43,313 nt of DNA from Streptosporangiaceae bacterium (lineage in GTDB: Bacteria; Actinomycetota; Actinomycetes; Streptosporangiales; Streptosporangiaceae): the NCBI GenBank assembly GCA_025964695.1, contig JAOPYK010000297.1, positions 1-43,313 on the forward strand, in the 5' to 3' direction. The notes beneath the pieces are model-generated. The model did not search any database, was not told the origin of the DNA, and saw only the letters and a program-made list of their open reading frames with translations. This document shows, one piece after another, positions 24,023-32,203 of the stretch (position 1 is its first letter; the number at the start of each line of letters is the position of its first letter). The translations under genes and the position numbers were made by a program.

Positions 24023-24140
24023 TCACAGGGCCGGACGGCGTCGCCCCGGCCCTGGGCATCACGACAGCGCCTCCGGCTCTGACCATCCCCCCGGGGCGCC
24101 CCGAACCGGGTTATCACGACAGCGCTCCCTGTCCCGGCCA

Positions 24141-24992
24141 TCACGGTGTGGTCGGGCCGGAGAGGGCGGCGACGGCGGCCAGTGCCCGGCGGGCGGCCGC
24201 CGGGTCGTGGACGCGGAAGACCCGGGCGCCGAGCCAGGCCGAGACCCCGAGCACCGCCATGGTGCCGACCCCGCGCTTCTCGACGGGCTGGCCGAGGGTC
24301 TCGCCGATGAAGTCCTTGTTGGAGACCGCGACCAGCAACGGCCATCCGGTGGCGGTCAGCTCCCCGAGCCGCCGGGTGACCTCCAGCGACTGCCTGGTGT
24401 TCTTGCCGAAGTCGTGGGCGGGGTCGATGAGGATCGCGTCGCGGCGTACGCCCAGCGCGGCCGCCCGCTCGGCCTCGGCGGTCACGTGCCCGACGACGTC
24501 TGCGACCACGTCGGCGTAGGCGACGCGGTGCGGCCTGGTGCGTGGCCGCTGACCGCCGGCGTGCGCGCACACCAGCCCGATGCCGTGCGCCGCGGCCACC
24601 TCCGCCAGCCGCGGATCGACGCCTCCCCAGGTGTCGTTGAGCAGGTCGGCTCCGGCTACCGCGACGGCCTCCCCGACCTCGGCCCGCCAGGTGTCGACGC
24701 TGATCACGAGGGTGGGATGGCGTTCCCGTACGGCGGCGACGAGGTCGACGACCCGCCGCAGTTCCTCGGTGACGTCGACGTCGTCGCCGGGGCCGGCCTT
24801 CACCCCGCCGATGTCGACGATGTCCGCCCCCTCGGCGGCGGCCCGGTCGACCGCCGTCAGCGCGGCGTCGAAGCCGTAGGTCGCGCCACGGTCGAAGAAG
24901 GAGTCCGGGGTGCGGTTGACCACGGCCATCACGGCGAACCCGCCGAACGTCCGGCTGCCCAGCCGCAGTGGCGGCCGCGGGAGCACGGTCAT
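24141..24992 (-). CDS. FolP2-type dihydropteroate synthase paralogue
   Basis: This 283-residue TIM-barrel protein matches the dihydropteroate synthase family, but of the FolP2 kind: VMAVVNRTPDSFFDRGATYG instead of the canonical N-x-TPDSF context, IVDIGGVKAGPGDDVD, VISVDTWRAEV, NDTWGGVDP, LIDPAHDFGKNT and RVHDPAAARRAL. The related M. tuberculosis FolP2 (Rv1207) does not appear to make dihydropteroate, so the reaction is open. ATG 24992 has AGAGGGGG upstream and overlaps the Rieske stop by 4 bp (ATGA), so the two are translationally coupled. Confidence 0.88.
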   Translation of the reverse strand: MTVLPRPPLRLGSRTFGGFAVMAVVNRTPDSFFDRGATYGFDAALTAVDRAAAEGADIVDIGGVKAGPGDDVDVTEELRRVVDLVAAVRERHPTLVISVDTWRAEVGEAVAVAGADLLNDTWGGVDPRLAEVAAAHGIGLVCAHAGGQRPRTRPHRVAYADVVADVVGHVTAEAERAAALGVRRDAILIDPAHDFGKNTRQSLEVTRRLGELTATGWPLLVAVSNKDFIGETLGQPVEKRGVGTMAVLGVSAWLGARVFRVHDPAAARRALAAVAALSGPTTP

Positions 24993-25387
24993 CGGCGACC
25001 CCCTCTCAGCAGGCCCCGGCGGCGTGGGCGCCGGGCGACGTACACCTGTCCGGCCCGGACCTCGACGTCGTGGACGGGCAGCCCACGTCGTGCCGGGCCC
25101 CGCCGCACCTGTCCGCCGTCCAGCGCGAACCGGGCGCCGTGCAGCGGGCATTCCAGACAGTCGTCCACCAGGCGTCCCTTCACCAGTCGGGCGGACGCGT
25201 GCGTGCAGGCCCAGCCGACGGCGTAGAGACGGTCTCCGTCCCGGCACAGGACGACCGGCAGTCCGGCGACCCGCCGGATCTGGCCGGGAGCGATCTCACC
25301 ATATGCGCAGACCCGGACGAACCCAGCGTTCCACCACTGTTCGCCTTGGAGGCGGACGCGGCGGCGGAGGAACCTCATAGCGATCAC
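24989..25387 (-). CDS. Rieske [2Fe-2S] protein
   Basis: This 132-residue protein has one Rieske domain: WACTHASARL and LECPLHGARFAL give the Cys-x-His and Cys-x-x-His cluster ligands, with 15 residues between the pairs, and VRAGQVYVARR closes the fold. There is no membrane span or signal peptide, so it is a soluble ferredoxin-like component. A very basic C-terminal tail (ARRPRRRGLLRGGRR) is unusual. It is the first gene of a two-gene unit with FolP2, its stop overlapping the FolP2 start. No oxygenase large subunit is nearby. Confidence 0.9.
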   Translation of the reverse strand: MIAMRFLRRRVRLQGEQWWNAGFVRVCAYGEIAPGQIRRVAGLPVVLCRDGDRLYAVGWACTHASARLVKGRLVDDCLECPLHGARFALDGGQVRRGPARRGLPVHDVEVRAGQVYVARRPRRRGLLRGGRR

Positions 25388-25453
25388 AGCGTCACATATT
25401 TTCGCTCCCCCGCGCCATGACCGGCGCGTTTCGTAACCTTTTCACCACAGTAA

Positions 25454-25467
25454 GTGATGTCGATCAC
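25454..25467. promoter_or_regulatory. CRP-like site upstream of the GDP-mannose dehydratase
   Basis: GTGA-N6-TCAC at 25454-25467 has the half-sites and spacing of CRP/FNR-family operators (TGTGA-N6-TCACA), with the outermost bases not matching. It lies in the divergent region between the Rieske gene and the dehydratase, 150 bp before the CTG start. Confidence 0.35.
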
Positions 25468-25502
25468 GAACGGGATTCGGTCCGAGTCGCCCTCGGCTCG
25501 TC

Positions 25503-25561
25503 ACCACCCCAAGGTGGTCGCTAACCTCGTATTTCACACGCATCGGGTGAAGTCCCACCCG
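25503..25561 (+). ncRNA. Hairpin-rich leader of the GDP-mannose dehydratase gene
   Basis: ACCACC-CCAA-GGTGGT (25503-25518) is a 6-bp stem with a 4-nt loop. CGGGTG-AAGTCC-CACCCG (25544-25561) is a 6-bp stem with a 6-nt loop. Its 3' arm can pair instead with the following GGTGG (25561-25565), so the fold could switch. The AGGAGG ribosome site is 32 bp beyond. By eye no known riboswitch consensus fits. Confidence 0.35.
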
Positions 25562-25603
25562 GTGGACACCCGACGTTCTTCCGTCCGTAGCCAGGAGGTT
25601 CCG

Positions 25604-26638
25604 CTGACCAGGCGAGCACTCATCATCGGGATCACCGGGCAGGACGGCTCGTACCTCGCAGAACATCTGCTCGGGCAGGGTCACGAGGTCTGGGGACTGG
25701 TCCGAGGCCAGGCCAACCCGCATGTGGCACGACTGCGCAAGCATATCGGTGACGTGCAGATCACCACGGGTGACCTGCTCGACGGCGGCAGCCTGATCTC
25801 CGCGATGGAGCGGGTCAGGCCGGACGAGGTCTACAACCTGGGCGCGATCTCGTACGTGCCCATGTCATGGCAGCAGGCCGAGCTGACCGCGGAGATCACC
25901 GGTATGGGCCCGCTGCGGGTGCTGGAGGCGATCCGGGTGGTCAGCGGGGTCAGCGCCTCCCGGACCCCCACCGGGGAGCAGGTCCGCTTCTACCAGGCCT
26001 CCTCGTCGGAGATGTTCGGCATGGTCCGGGAGACACCGCAGAACGAGCGGACGCCCTTCCACCCGCGCAGCCCGTACGGCGTCGCCAAGACCTACGGCCA
26101 CTACATCACCCAGAACTACCGTGAGTCCTACGGCATGTTCGCGGTGAGCGGCATCCTGTTCAACCACGAATCGCCGCGGCGCGGCGCGGAGTTCGTCACC
26201 CGCAAGGTCTCGCTGGGCGTCGCCCGGATCAAGCTGGGGCTGGCGGCGGAGCTGCGCCTGGGCAACCTCGAGGCCCGCCGCGACTGGGGATTCGCCGGCG
26301 ACTACGCCCAGGCGATGCACCTGATGATGATCCAGGAGACCCCCGAGGACTACGTGATCGGCACCGGCCGCACGCACTCGGTACGGGAACTGGTCGAGTA
26401 CGCCTTCTCCAGCGCCGGCCTGGACTGGGAGGAGCACGTCGTCCTCGACTCCAAGTACACCCGCCCGGCCGAGGTGGACCTGCTCTGCGCCGACCCGAAG
26501 AAGGCACGCGACCAACTCGGCTGGGAGCCGGACGTGGGGTTCGAGGAACTCGTCTCGATGATGGTCGAATCCGATCTGAAGCTGCTGTCGCACTCGGACC
26601 GCCCCGGAGACGAGCCGTTCAGCCCGGACCACTGGTGA
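25604..26638 (+). CDS. gmd: GDP-mannose 4,6-dehydratase, probable CTG start
   Basis: The product is about 344 residues of an SDR nucleotide-sugar enzyme that converts GDP-mannose to GDP-4-keto-6-deoxy-mannose. The NADP site is GITGQDGSYLAEHLLGQG, the catalytic motifs are SSSEMFG and YGVAKTYGHYI (Tyr-x3-Lys), and NHESPRRG and RRDWGFAGDYAQAM are GMD hallmarks. Homologues begin MTRRALITGITGQ. Here the matching codon is CTG 25604, with a perfect AGGAGG at 25593-25598. The in-frame upstream starts (GTG 25454) would add 50 unrelated residues across the hairpin region. It has no sugar-locus neighbours, the glycan cluster being 9 kb away. Confidence 0.9.
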   Translation: MTRRALIIGITGQDGSYLAEHLLGQGHEVWGLVRGQANPHVARLRKHIGDVQITTGDLLDGGSLISAMERVRPDEVYNLGAISYVPMSWQQAELTAEITGMGPLRVLEAIRVVSGVSASRTPTGEQVRFYQASSSEMFGMVRETPQNERTPFHPRSPYGVAKTYGHYITQNYRESYGMFAVSGILFNHESPRRGAEFVTRKVSLGVARIKLGLAAELRLGNLEARRDWGFAGDYAQAMHLMMIQETPEDYVIGTGRTHSVRELVEYAFSSAGLDWEEHVVLDSKYTRPAEVDLLCADPKKARDQLGWEPDVGFEELVSMMVESDLKLLSHSDRPGDEPFSPDHW

Positions 26639-26716
26639 GACACCGCCTGATCTCGTGGCCGAGGGGCACTGAACCGGTCCAGTAAGCGCGACCTTCGGTG
26701 GATACGCCGTGGGAAG

Positions 26717-28228
26717 ATGACCGGCATGAGTGCCACCGCGCGGCTGTCCTCGGCGGCGGGCCGCTGGATCCTGCTCGCGACCGTCCTGGGCTCCGGCGTC
26801 GCGATGCTGGACGCCACCGTCGTCAACGTCGCGCTCCCCCGGATCGCAAAGGATCTCGGGGCGTCGATGTCGGGGCTGCAGTGGACGGTCAACGCCTACA
26901 CACTGACGCTGGCCGGGTTCATCCTGCTGGGTGGTTCGCTGGGCGACCGTTTCGGCCGCCGCCGGATGTTCGTGATCGGCGTGATCTGGTTCGCCGCCGC
27001 TTCGGCGCTGTGCGGGGCCGCCCAGAACATCCCGATGCTCATCGCCGCACGGGCCCTCCAGGGCGTGGGCGGCGCGCTGCTGACCCCCGGCTCCCTGGCG
27101 ATCATCCAGGCGTCGTTCGCGCCCGACGACCGCGCGCGGGCGGTGGGGGCGTGGTCGGGCCTGGGCGGGGTGGCCGGGGCGGTGGGCCCCTTCCTCGGCG
27201 GCGGGCTGGTCGAGACGGCAGGCTGGCGCTGGGTCTTCCTGCTCAACGTTCCACTTGCCGCGGTCGTCGTGCCCGTGGCGCTGCGGCATGTCCCGGAGAG
27301 CCGTGACGAAGACGCGCACGGCCGCTTCGACGTGCTCGGGGCGGTGCTGGCGGTGGTGGCGCTGGCCGGTGTCACCTACGCGCTCACCGAGGCGCCCAGC
27401 GCGACGACCTCGCCCGCTCTCGTCATCGTGGCGGCCGTGGCCGGCATCGCGACAGGGGCGGCCTTCGTGCTGGTCGAGCGGCGCCGGTCCGGTGGCCGCG
27501 GACCGCAGCCGATGCTGCCGCTGGGCGTCTTCGCCTCCCGGCAGTTCTCCGCCGTCAACACCGTCACCTTCGTGGTCTACGGCGGCATGGGCGTGATGTT
27601 CTTCCTCCTCGTCCTTGATCTCCAACAGGTCGCCGGATACTCGCCGATCGTCGCCGGGACGGCCCTGCTCCCCGTGACGATCCTGATGCTGCTGCTGTCG
27701 GCCCGTGCGGGCGGGCTGGCCCAGCGGATCGGGCCCCGGTTGCCCATGACCGCGGGGCTGCTGCTGGCCGCGACCGGGATGCTGCTACTGACCCGGATCG
27801 GACCGCACGCCTCGTACGTGCGCGATGTGCTGCCCGCGGTGACGATCTTCGCCCTGGGGCTGGCCGGGGTCGTCGCACCGCTCACCGCGACCGTGCTGGC
27901 GACCGCCGACGTACGGCACGCGGGGGTCGCCAGCGGCGTCAACAACGCGGTGGCCCGGGCCGCGGGGCTGCTGGCGGTGGCCGCCATCCCGCCGCTGGCC
28001 GGGCTGACCGGTGACGCCTACAACGACCCCGGCGCCTTCGCGTCGGGCTTCCGTACCGCCATGGTCGTGAGCGCCGGGCTGCTCATCGCCGGAGCGGTGC
28101 TGACCTACTTCACCGTCCGCGACGACGTGCTGCGGACCGCCCCGGGCCCGTCCGAGCCGGAGTGCAAAATCCACTGCGCCGTGGGGGCACCGCCGCTCGA
28201 GCCGGATCGCTCACCGCGGGCGGCTTAG
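26717..28228 (+). CDS. MFS transporter, DHA2 (14-span drug:H+ antiporter) family
   Basis: This 503-residue membrane protein has 14 predicted spans. Motif A (GGSLGDRFGRRRMFVIG), the DHA2 segment WTVNAYTLTLAGFILLGG, motif C (GPFLGGGLVETAGWRWVFLL) and LDATVVNVALP in span 1 mark it as an EmrB/QacA-type exporter of drugs or metabolites. ATG 26717 and ATG 26726 are both possible starts, with GGGAAG just before the first. No adjacent TetR or MarR regulator is present. It may be co-transcribed with gmd, 78 bp upstream. Confidence 0.92.
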   Translation: MTGMSATARLSSAAGRWILLATVLGSGVAMLDATVVNVALPRIAKDLGASMSGLQWTVNAYTLTLAGFILLGGSLGDRFGRRRMFVIGVIWFAAASALCGAAQNIPMLIAARALQGVGGALLTPGSLAIIQASFAPDDRARAVGAWSGLGGVAGAVGPFLGGGLVETAGWRWVFLLNVPLAAVVVPVALRHVPESRDEDAHGRFDVLGAVLAVVALAGVTYALTEAPSATTSPALVIVAAVAGIATGAAFVLVERRRSGGRGPQPMLPLGVFASRQFSAVNTVTFVVYGGMGVMFFLLVLDLQQVAGYSPIVAGTALLPVTILMLLLSARAGGLAQRIGPRLPMTAGLLLAATGMLLLTRIGPHASYVRDVLPAVTIFALGLAGVVAPLTATVLATADVRHAGVASGVNNAVARAAGLLAVAAIPPLAGLTGDAYNDPGAFASGFRTAMVVSAGLLIAGAVLTYFTVRDDVLRTAPGPSEPECKIHCAVGAPPLEPDRSPRAA

Positions 28229-28231
28229 CGC

Positions 28232-28256
28232 ACTTTGTTCTCTGAGAAGAGAAAGT
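28232..28256. promoter_or_regulatory. Operator-like dyad before the ROK repressor gene
   Basis: ACTTTGTTCTCT-G-AGAAGAGAAAGT is a 25-bp dyad with 9 of 12 pairs matching. A second one, GAAGA-AAGG-TCTTC (28269-28282), lies just to its right. Both are AT-richer than their surroundings and sit between the exporter stop and the ROK start, where the repressor would be expected to bind and control its own operon. Confidence 0.5.
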
Positions 28257-28340
28257 TCGCGAGATCTTGAAGAAAGGTCTTCTCGGATTGGACAAAAGTA
28301 GGTACTGTCGCGCCAGATGACTCGACGAGGGGACGGCGCG

Positions 28341-29528
28341 ATGCGTACCACGGCTCGCCCGGAGAACGCCCACCAGTCGCGGCTGCTGAACCTGCTCCGC
28401 GACGAGGGTCCCCAATCGCGCGCGGAGCTCGGCGACGTCGTACGGCTGTCCCGCTCCAAGCTCGCCCTCGAACTGGACCGCCTGGTCGAGCTGGGCCTCG
28501 TGGAGGCGGCCGGGCTGGCGGCCTCCCGGGGCGGCCGGCGATCCGGGATCATGCGGCTCTCTCCCCGGCTGAGGTTCGTCGCCTTCGACATCGGGGCCAG
28601 TTCCGTGGATGTCGCCGTGACGAACGGCGAACTGGAGATCCTCGGCCACGTCTCGGAGCCCTGCGATGTCCGGCAGGGCGCCACCGCGGTGCTCGACCGC
28701 GCACTGGACCTGCTGGGCAAGCTCCGCGACGAGGGCCTGATCCCGGAGATCCATGGCACCGGCATCGGCGTGCCCGGCCCGGTGAGCTTCCGGGAGGGCA
28801 CTCCGGTGGTGCCCCCGATCATGCCGGGCTGGGACCGGTTTCCGGTCCGCGACGTCATCAGCCAGGAGCTGGGCTGCCCGGTGCTGGTCGACAACGACGT
28901 CAACCTGATGGCGCTGGGCGAGCTGCACAGCGGGCTGGCCAGGTCGGTGGAGGACTTCCTGCTCGTGAAGATCGGTACCGGCATCGGCTGCGGGATCGTC
29001 GTTGACGGCACCATCTACCGCGGCATGTCCGGCAGCGCCGGCGACATCGGCCATATCCGGGTCACCGACGAGGGACCGGTATGCGCCTGCGGCAACACGG
29101 GGTGCCTGGAGGCCTACTTCGGCGGTGCCGCGCTCGCCCGGGACGCCCTCGCCGCGGCTCGCTCGGGCCGGTCCGCCTTCCTCGCCGAACGGCTCCGCGA
29201 GGCTGGCCGGCTCACCGCCGAGGACGTCGCGGCGGCCGCGGCGGCCGGTGATCCGGTGGCCGTGCAGATGATCAGGGAAGGGGGGCGGCGCGTCGGCCAG
29301 GTGCTCGCCGGTCTCGTCAGCTTCTTCAACCCGGGCCTGGTGATCATCGCGGGGGGGGTGGCGCGGCTCGGGCACACGCTCCTCGCCGAGGTGCGGAGTG
29401 TCGTCTACCGCCGGTCGCCGCCGCTGGCGACCGGCAACCTGCCGATCGTGCTGTCGGAACTCGGGGACACGGCCGGGGTCATAGGGGCGACCCGGCTCAT
29501 CAGCGATCACATTTTCTCAGCCGCCTAG
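28341..29528 (+). CDS. ROK-family transcriptional repressor
   Basis: This repressor of about 395 residues has an N-terminal winged helix (NAHQSRLLNLLRDEGPQSRA, LSRSKLALELDRL) and a ROK sugar-kinase-like domain: FDIGASSVDVAV, GIGVPGPVSF, VLVDNDVNLMALGE, KIGTGIGCGIV and the zinc motif GDIGHIRVTDEG with CACGNTGCLEAYFGG. ATG 28341 is preferred over ATG 28317 because GAGGGGA lies 7 nt before it. It precedes the sugar importer and probably represses it, with release by the imported sugar or its phosphate. Confidence 0.92.
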   Translation: MRTTARPENAHQSRLLNLLRDEGPQSRAELGDVVRLSRSKLALELDRLVELGLVEAAGLAASRGGRRSGIMRLSPRLRFVAFDIGASSVDVAVTNGELEILGHVSEPCDVRQGATAVLDRALDLLGKLRDEGLIPEIHGTGIGVPGPVSFREGTPVVPPIMPGWDRFPVRDVISQELGCPVLVDNDVNLMALGELHSGLARSVEDFLLVKIGTGIGCGIVVDGTIYRGMSGSAGDIGHIRVTDEGPVCACGNTGCLEAYFGGAALARDALAAARSGRSAFLAERLREAGRLTAEDVAAAAAAGDPVAVQMIREGGRRVGQVLAGLVSFFNPGLVIIAGGVARLGHTLLAEVRSVVYRRSPPLATGNLPIVLSELGDTAGVIGATRLISDHIFSAA

Positions 29529-29554
29529 TCAGAAGCGGCCGGTCAGGAGGTCGG

Positions 29555-31063
29555 ATGGCCACACCCGAGTCCCCGTTGCTCGCCATGAGCGGCATCGTCA
29601 AGGAGTTCCCCGGCGTCCGTGCCCTCGACGGCGTCGACCTGGAGGTGCGCGCCGGCGAGGTGCACTGCCTGCTCGGCCAGAACGGGGCGGGCAAGTCCAC
29701 CCTGATCAAGGTCCTGGCCGGTGCCCACCAGCCCGACGGCGGCGAGGTTCGCTGGAACGGTGAGCCCGTCCGGCTGGCCGGCCCGACGGCGTCGATGCGG
29801 CTCGGCATCGCCACCATGTACCAGGAGCTCGACCTGGTGGACGGGCTGAGCGTCGCCGAGAACATCTTCCTCGGGCACGAGAGCAGCCGGCTCGGCTTCA
29901 GCCGCCGGGGCGAGATGAACGCCGCCGCCCGGCGACTGCTCGGCCGGCTGGGGCACGGTGAGATCTCCCCCGGGCTGGTGGTGGGGCGCCTGCCCGCGGC
30001 GGGCCAGCAGATCGTGAGCATGGCCCGGGCGCTCTCGCACGACACCCGTCTGATCATCATGGACGAGCCCTCGGCCGCGCTCGCCCACGACGAGGTCGCG
30101 AACCTCTTCAGGATCATCCGGGAGCTCACCGCGTCCGGGGTCGCGGTCGTCTACATCTCGCACCGGCTGGCCGAGATCCGGGAGATCGGTGACCGGGTGA
30201 CCGTGCTCAAGGACGGCCGCACCGTCGCCGTCGGGCTGCCCGCCCGGACGACTCCGACAGCGGAGGTCGTCGCTCTCATGACCGGCCGGAGTACCGAGCA
30301 CTCCTTTCCGGACCGGGACGCCGAACCCGGCGAGGAGGTCCTGCGGGTCGAGGACCTGGCCCTGCCCGGCCGGTTCAGCGGGGTGTCGTTCCACGTGCGC
30401 GCCGGGGAGATCGTCGGGCTGGCCGGCCTGGTGGGTTCCGGCCGCTCGGAGATCCTCGAGACGGTCTACGGCGCCCGCAGGCCCTCGGCGGGGCGGGTGC
30501 TGGTCGACGGCAGGCCGCTGCGGCCGGGCTCGACGAGCGTGGCGGTGGCGGCCGGCATCGGCCTGGCCCCGGAGGAGCGCAAGGCGCAGGGGCTGCTGAT
30601 GTATGAAACGGTCGGGCGCAACATCACCGCGGCCTCGATGCGGCGGTACTCCCGGCTCGGCTGGCTGGACCGGCGCCGTGAGGCGCGCGACGCCGGGGAG
30701 ATGGTCCGGGCGGTGGACATCCGGCCGGCCGATCCGGACCGGCCGGTCCGCACCCTGTCCGGCGGCAACCAGCAGAAGACGGTCTTCGCCCGCTGGCTGC
30801 TCAAGGGCTGCCGACTGCTGCTGCTCGACGAGCCGACCCGCGGCGTCGACGTCGGCGCGCGAGGCGAGCTGTACGCCCAGGTCCGGGAGCTCGCCGTCCA
30901 GGGGGTGGCGGTGCTGCTCGTCTCCAGCGAGGTGCCCGAGGTGCTCGATCTCGCCGACCGGGTGCTGGTGATCCGTGAAGGCAGAGTCGTGCACGAGGCG
31001 GCCGCTTCCGACCTCGACGAGCACCGCGTCCTGGACCTGATCATGGAAGGAAGCGCGCTTTGA
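29555..31063 (+). CDS. Sugar ABC transporter ATP-binding protein (RbsA/MglA type)
   Basis: This 502-residue protein has two ATPase domains. The first has Walker A GQNGAGKST and Walker B LIIMDEPSAAL, with a changed signature (LPAAGQQIVSMARAL instead of LSGGQ). The second has a degenerate Walker A (GLVGSGRSE), signature LSGGNQQK and Walker B LLLLDEPTRGVD. One active and one degenerate site is normal for this family. AGGAGG precedes ATG 29555. It powers the permease encoded next, which overlaps it by 4 bp. Confidence 0.94.
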   Translation: MATPESPLLAMSGIVKEFPGVRALDGVDLEVRAGEVHCLLGQNGAGKSTLIKVLAGAHQPDGGEVRWNGEPVRLAGPTASMRLGIATMYQELDLVDGLSVAENIFLGHESSRLGFSRRGEMNAAARRLLGRLGHGEISPGLVVGRLPAAGQQIVSMARALSHDTRLIIMDEPSAALAHDEVANLFRIIRELTASGVAVVYISHRLAEIREIGDRVTVLKDGRTVAVGLPARTTPTAEVVALMTGRSTEHSFPDRDAEPGEEVLRVEDLALPGRFSGVSFHVRAGEIVGLAGLVGSGRSEILETVYGARRPSAGRVLVDGRPLRPGSTSVAVAAGIGLAPEERKAQGLLMYETVGRNITAASMRRYSRLGWLDRRREARDAGEMVRAVDIRPADPDRPVRTLSGGNQQKTVFARWLLKGCRLLLLDEPTRGVDVGARGELYAQVRELAVQGVAVLLVSSEVPEVLDLADRVLVIREGRVVHEAAASDLDEHRVLDLIMEGSAL

Positions 31064-32118
31064 ACGAACGCATCCGGGACACCGCGGCACCGCCGGCCGA
31101 CGAGCACGAGCGGGTCGAGGCGCTGGCCGCCGACGCGGCGTCCACCGGTCCGTCCGCCGGGCCGTTCGCGGGCCTCGGCGGCCGCAGCGAGTTCCGGCAT
31201 CTGGCGCTCGTCGTGGCACTGCTGATCCTGTTCGGCCTCGGCGCCGCGATGAAGCCCGACACCTTCGCGACGACCGAGAACATCATCCAGATCCTGACGC
31301 TCGCGTCCGTCATCGGCGTCATGACGGTCGGGATGACCTTCGTCATCATCGGCGGCGGCATCGACCTGTCGGTGGGGGCGCTGGTCGCGCTCGCGTCGGT
31401 GTGGTCGACGACCGTCGCGACGCAGTCGTACGGCATGGCCGGGATGATCTTCACCTCGCTGGTGGTGGCGACGGTGTGCGGCCTGGTCAACGGGGCGCTC
31501 ATCGCCTACGGCAGGCTGGTGCCCTTCATCGTGACGCTGGCGATGATGGTGGCCGGCCGCGGTCTCGCCGAGCAGCTCTCCGATCGTAAGTCGCAGATCG
31601 TCACGGTGAACTCGTTCCTCGACATCGCCCTGACCAAGGTGCTCGGCATCCCGCTGCTCGTCTACATCTTCCTGGCCGTGGTGGCCGTCGGGTGGATCGT
31701 CCTCAACCGCACCACCTTCGGGCGGCGCACCTATGCGGTCGGCGGCAACCCGGAGGCGGCCCGGCTGGCCGGCATCAACGTCCCGCTGCACACCGCCCTG
31801 CTCTACGTGGTGTCCGGTCTGTGCTGCGGCATCGCGGCGATCATGACCACCGCCCAGACCAACACCGGCGCGAGCACGCACGCCCCCAACTACGAGCTCG
31901 ACGCCATCGCCGCCGTCGTCATCGGCGGCACCCTGCTCACCGGCGGATTCGGCTCGATCATCGGATCCATCCTCGGTGTCCTGGTCTTCACCACCATCCA
32001 GGACCTGTTCATCCTCAACAACCTCTCCACCCCGATCCAGAACATCGCGAAGGGAGCGATCATCGTCGCCGTCCTGCTGATCCAGCGCTGGGGCAGGACG
32101 CACCGCACCATCACCTGA
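31060..32118 (+). CDS. Sugar ABC transporter permease (RbsC type)
   Basis: This 352-residue membrane protein has a polar N-terminus of about 45 residues (low-complexity, Ala/Pro-rich) followed by about eight to ten spans. IIGGGIDLSVGALVALASVW, the NGALIAYGRLVPFIVTLAM region, GGNPEAARLAGIN and the IGGTLLTGGFGSIIGSILGV region are family hallmarks. TTG 31060 overlaps the ATPase stop (TTGA), with GGAAGGA as ribosome site. It forms the channel of a ribose/galactose-type importer. Confidence 0.93.
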   Translation: MNERIRDTAAPPADEHERVEALAADAASTGPSAGPFAGLGGRSEFRHLALVVALLILFGLGAAMKPDTFATTENIIQILTLASVIGVMTVGMTFVIIGGGIDLSVGALVALASVWSTTVATQSYGMAGMIFTSLVVATVCGLVNGALIAYGRLVPFIVTLAMMVAGRGLAEQLSDRKSQIVTVNSFLDIALTKVLGIPLLVYIFLAVVAVGWIVLNRTTFGRRTYAVGGNPEAARLAGINVPLHTALLYVVSGLCCGIAAIMTTAQTNTGASTHAPNYELDAIAAVVIGGTLLTGGFGSIIGSILGVLVFTTIQDLFILNNLSTPIQNIAKGAIIVAVLLIQRWGRTHRTIT

Positions 32119-32203
32119 GCTCTCCCCTCCCACCCCTTCGACACCGGGGGCGCCCCGCGCCACCGGCTGTGTTCCGCACGCCCGAACCAGAGGAGAAGAC
32201 CCC

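Noticed and set aside
25503-25561. Match of the gmd leader to a cobalamin or SAM-type riboswitch.
   Set aside because: Only short GGGTGA/GTCC similarities exist. The conserved core boxes of these classes are missing.
25865-27625. Long minus-strand frame (586 codons) across gmd and the MFS exporter.
   Set aside because: It crosses two well-supported genes, with no recognisable domain and His/Arg/Asp-rich antisense composition.
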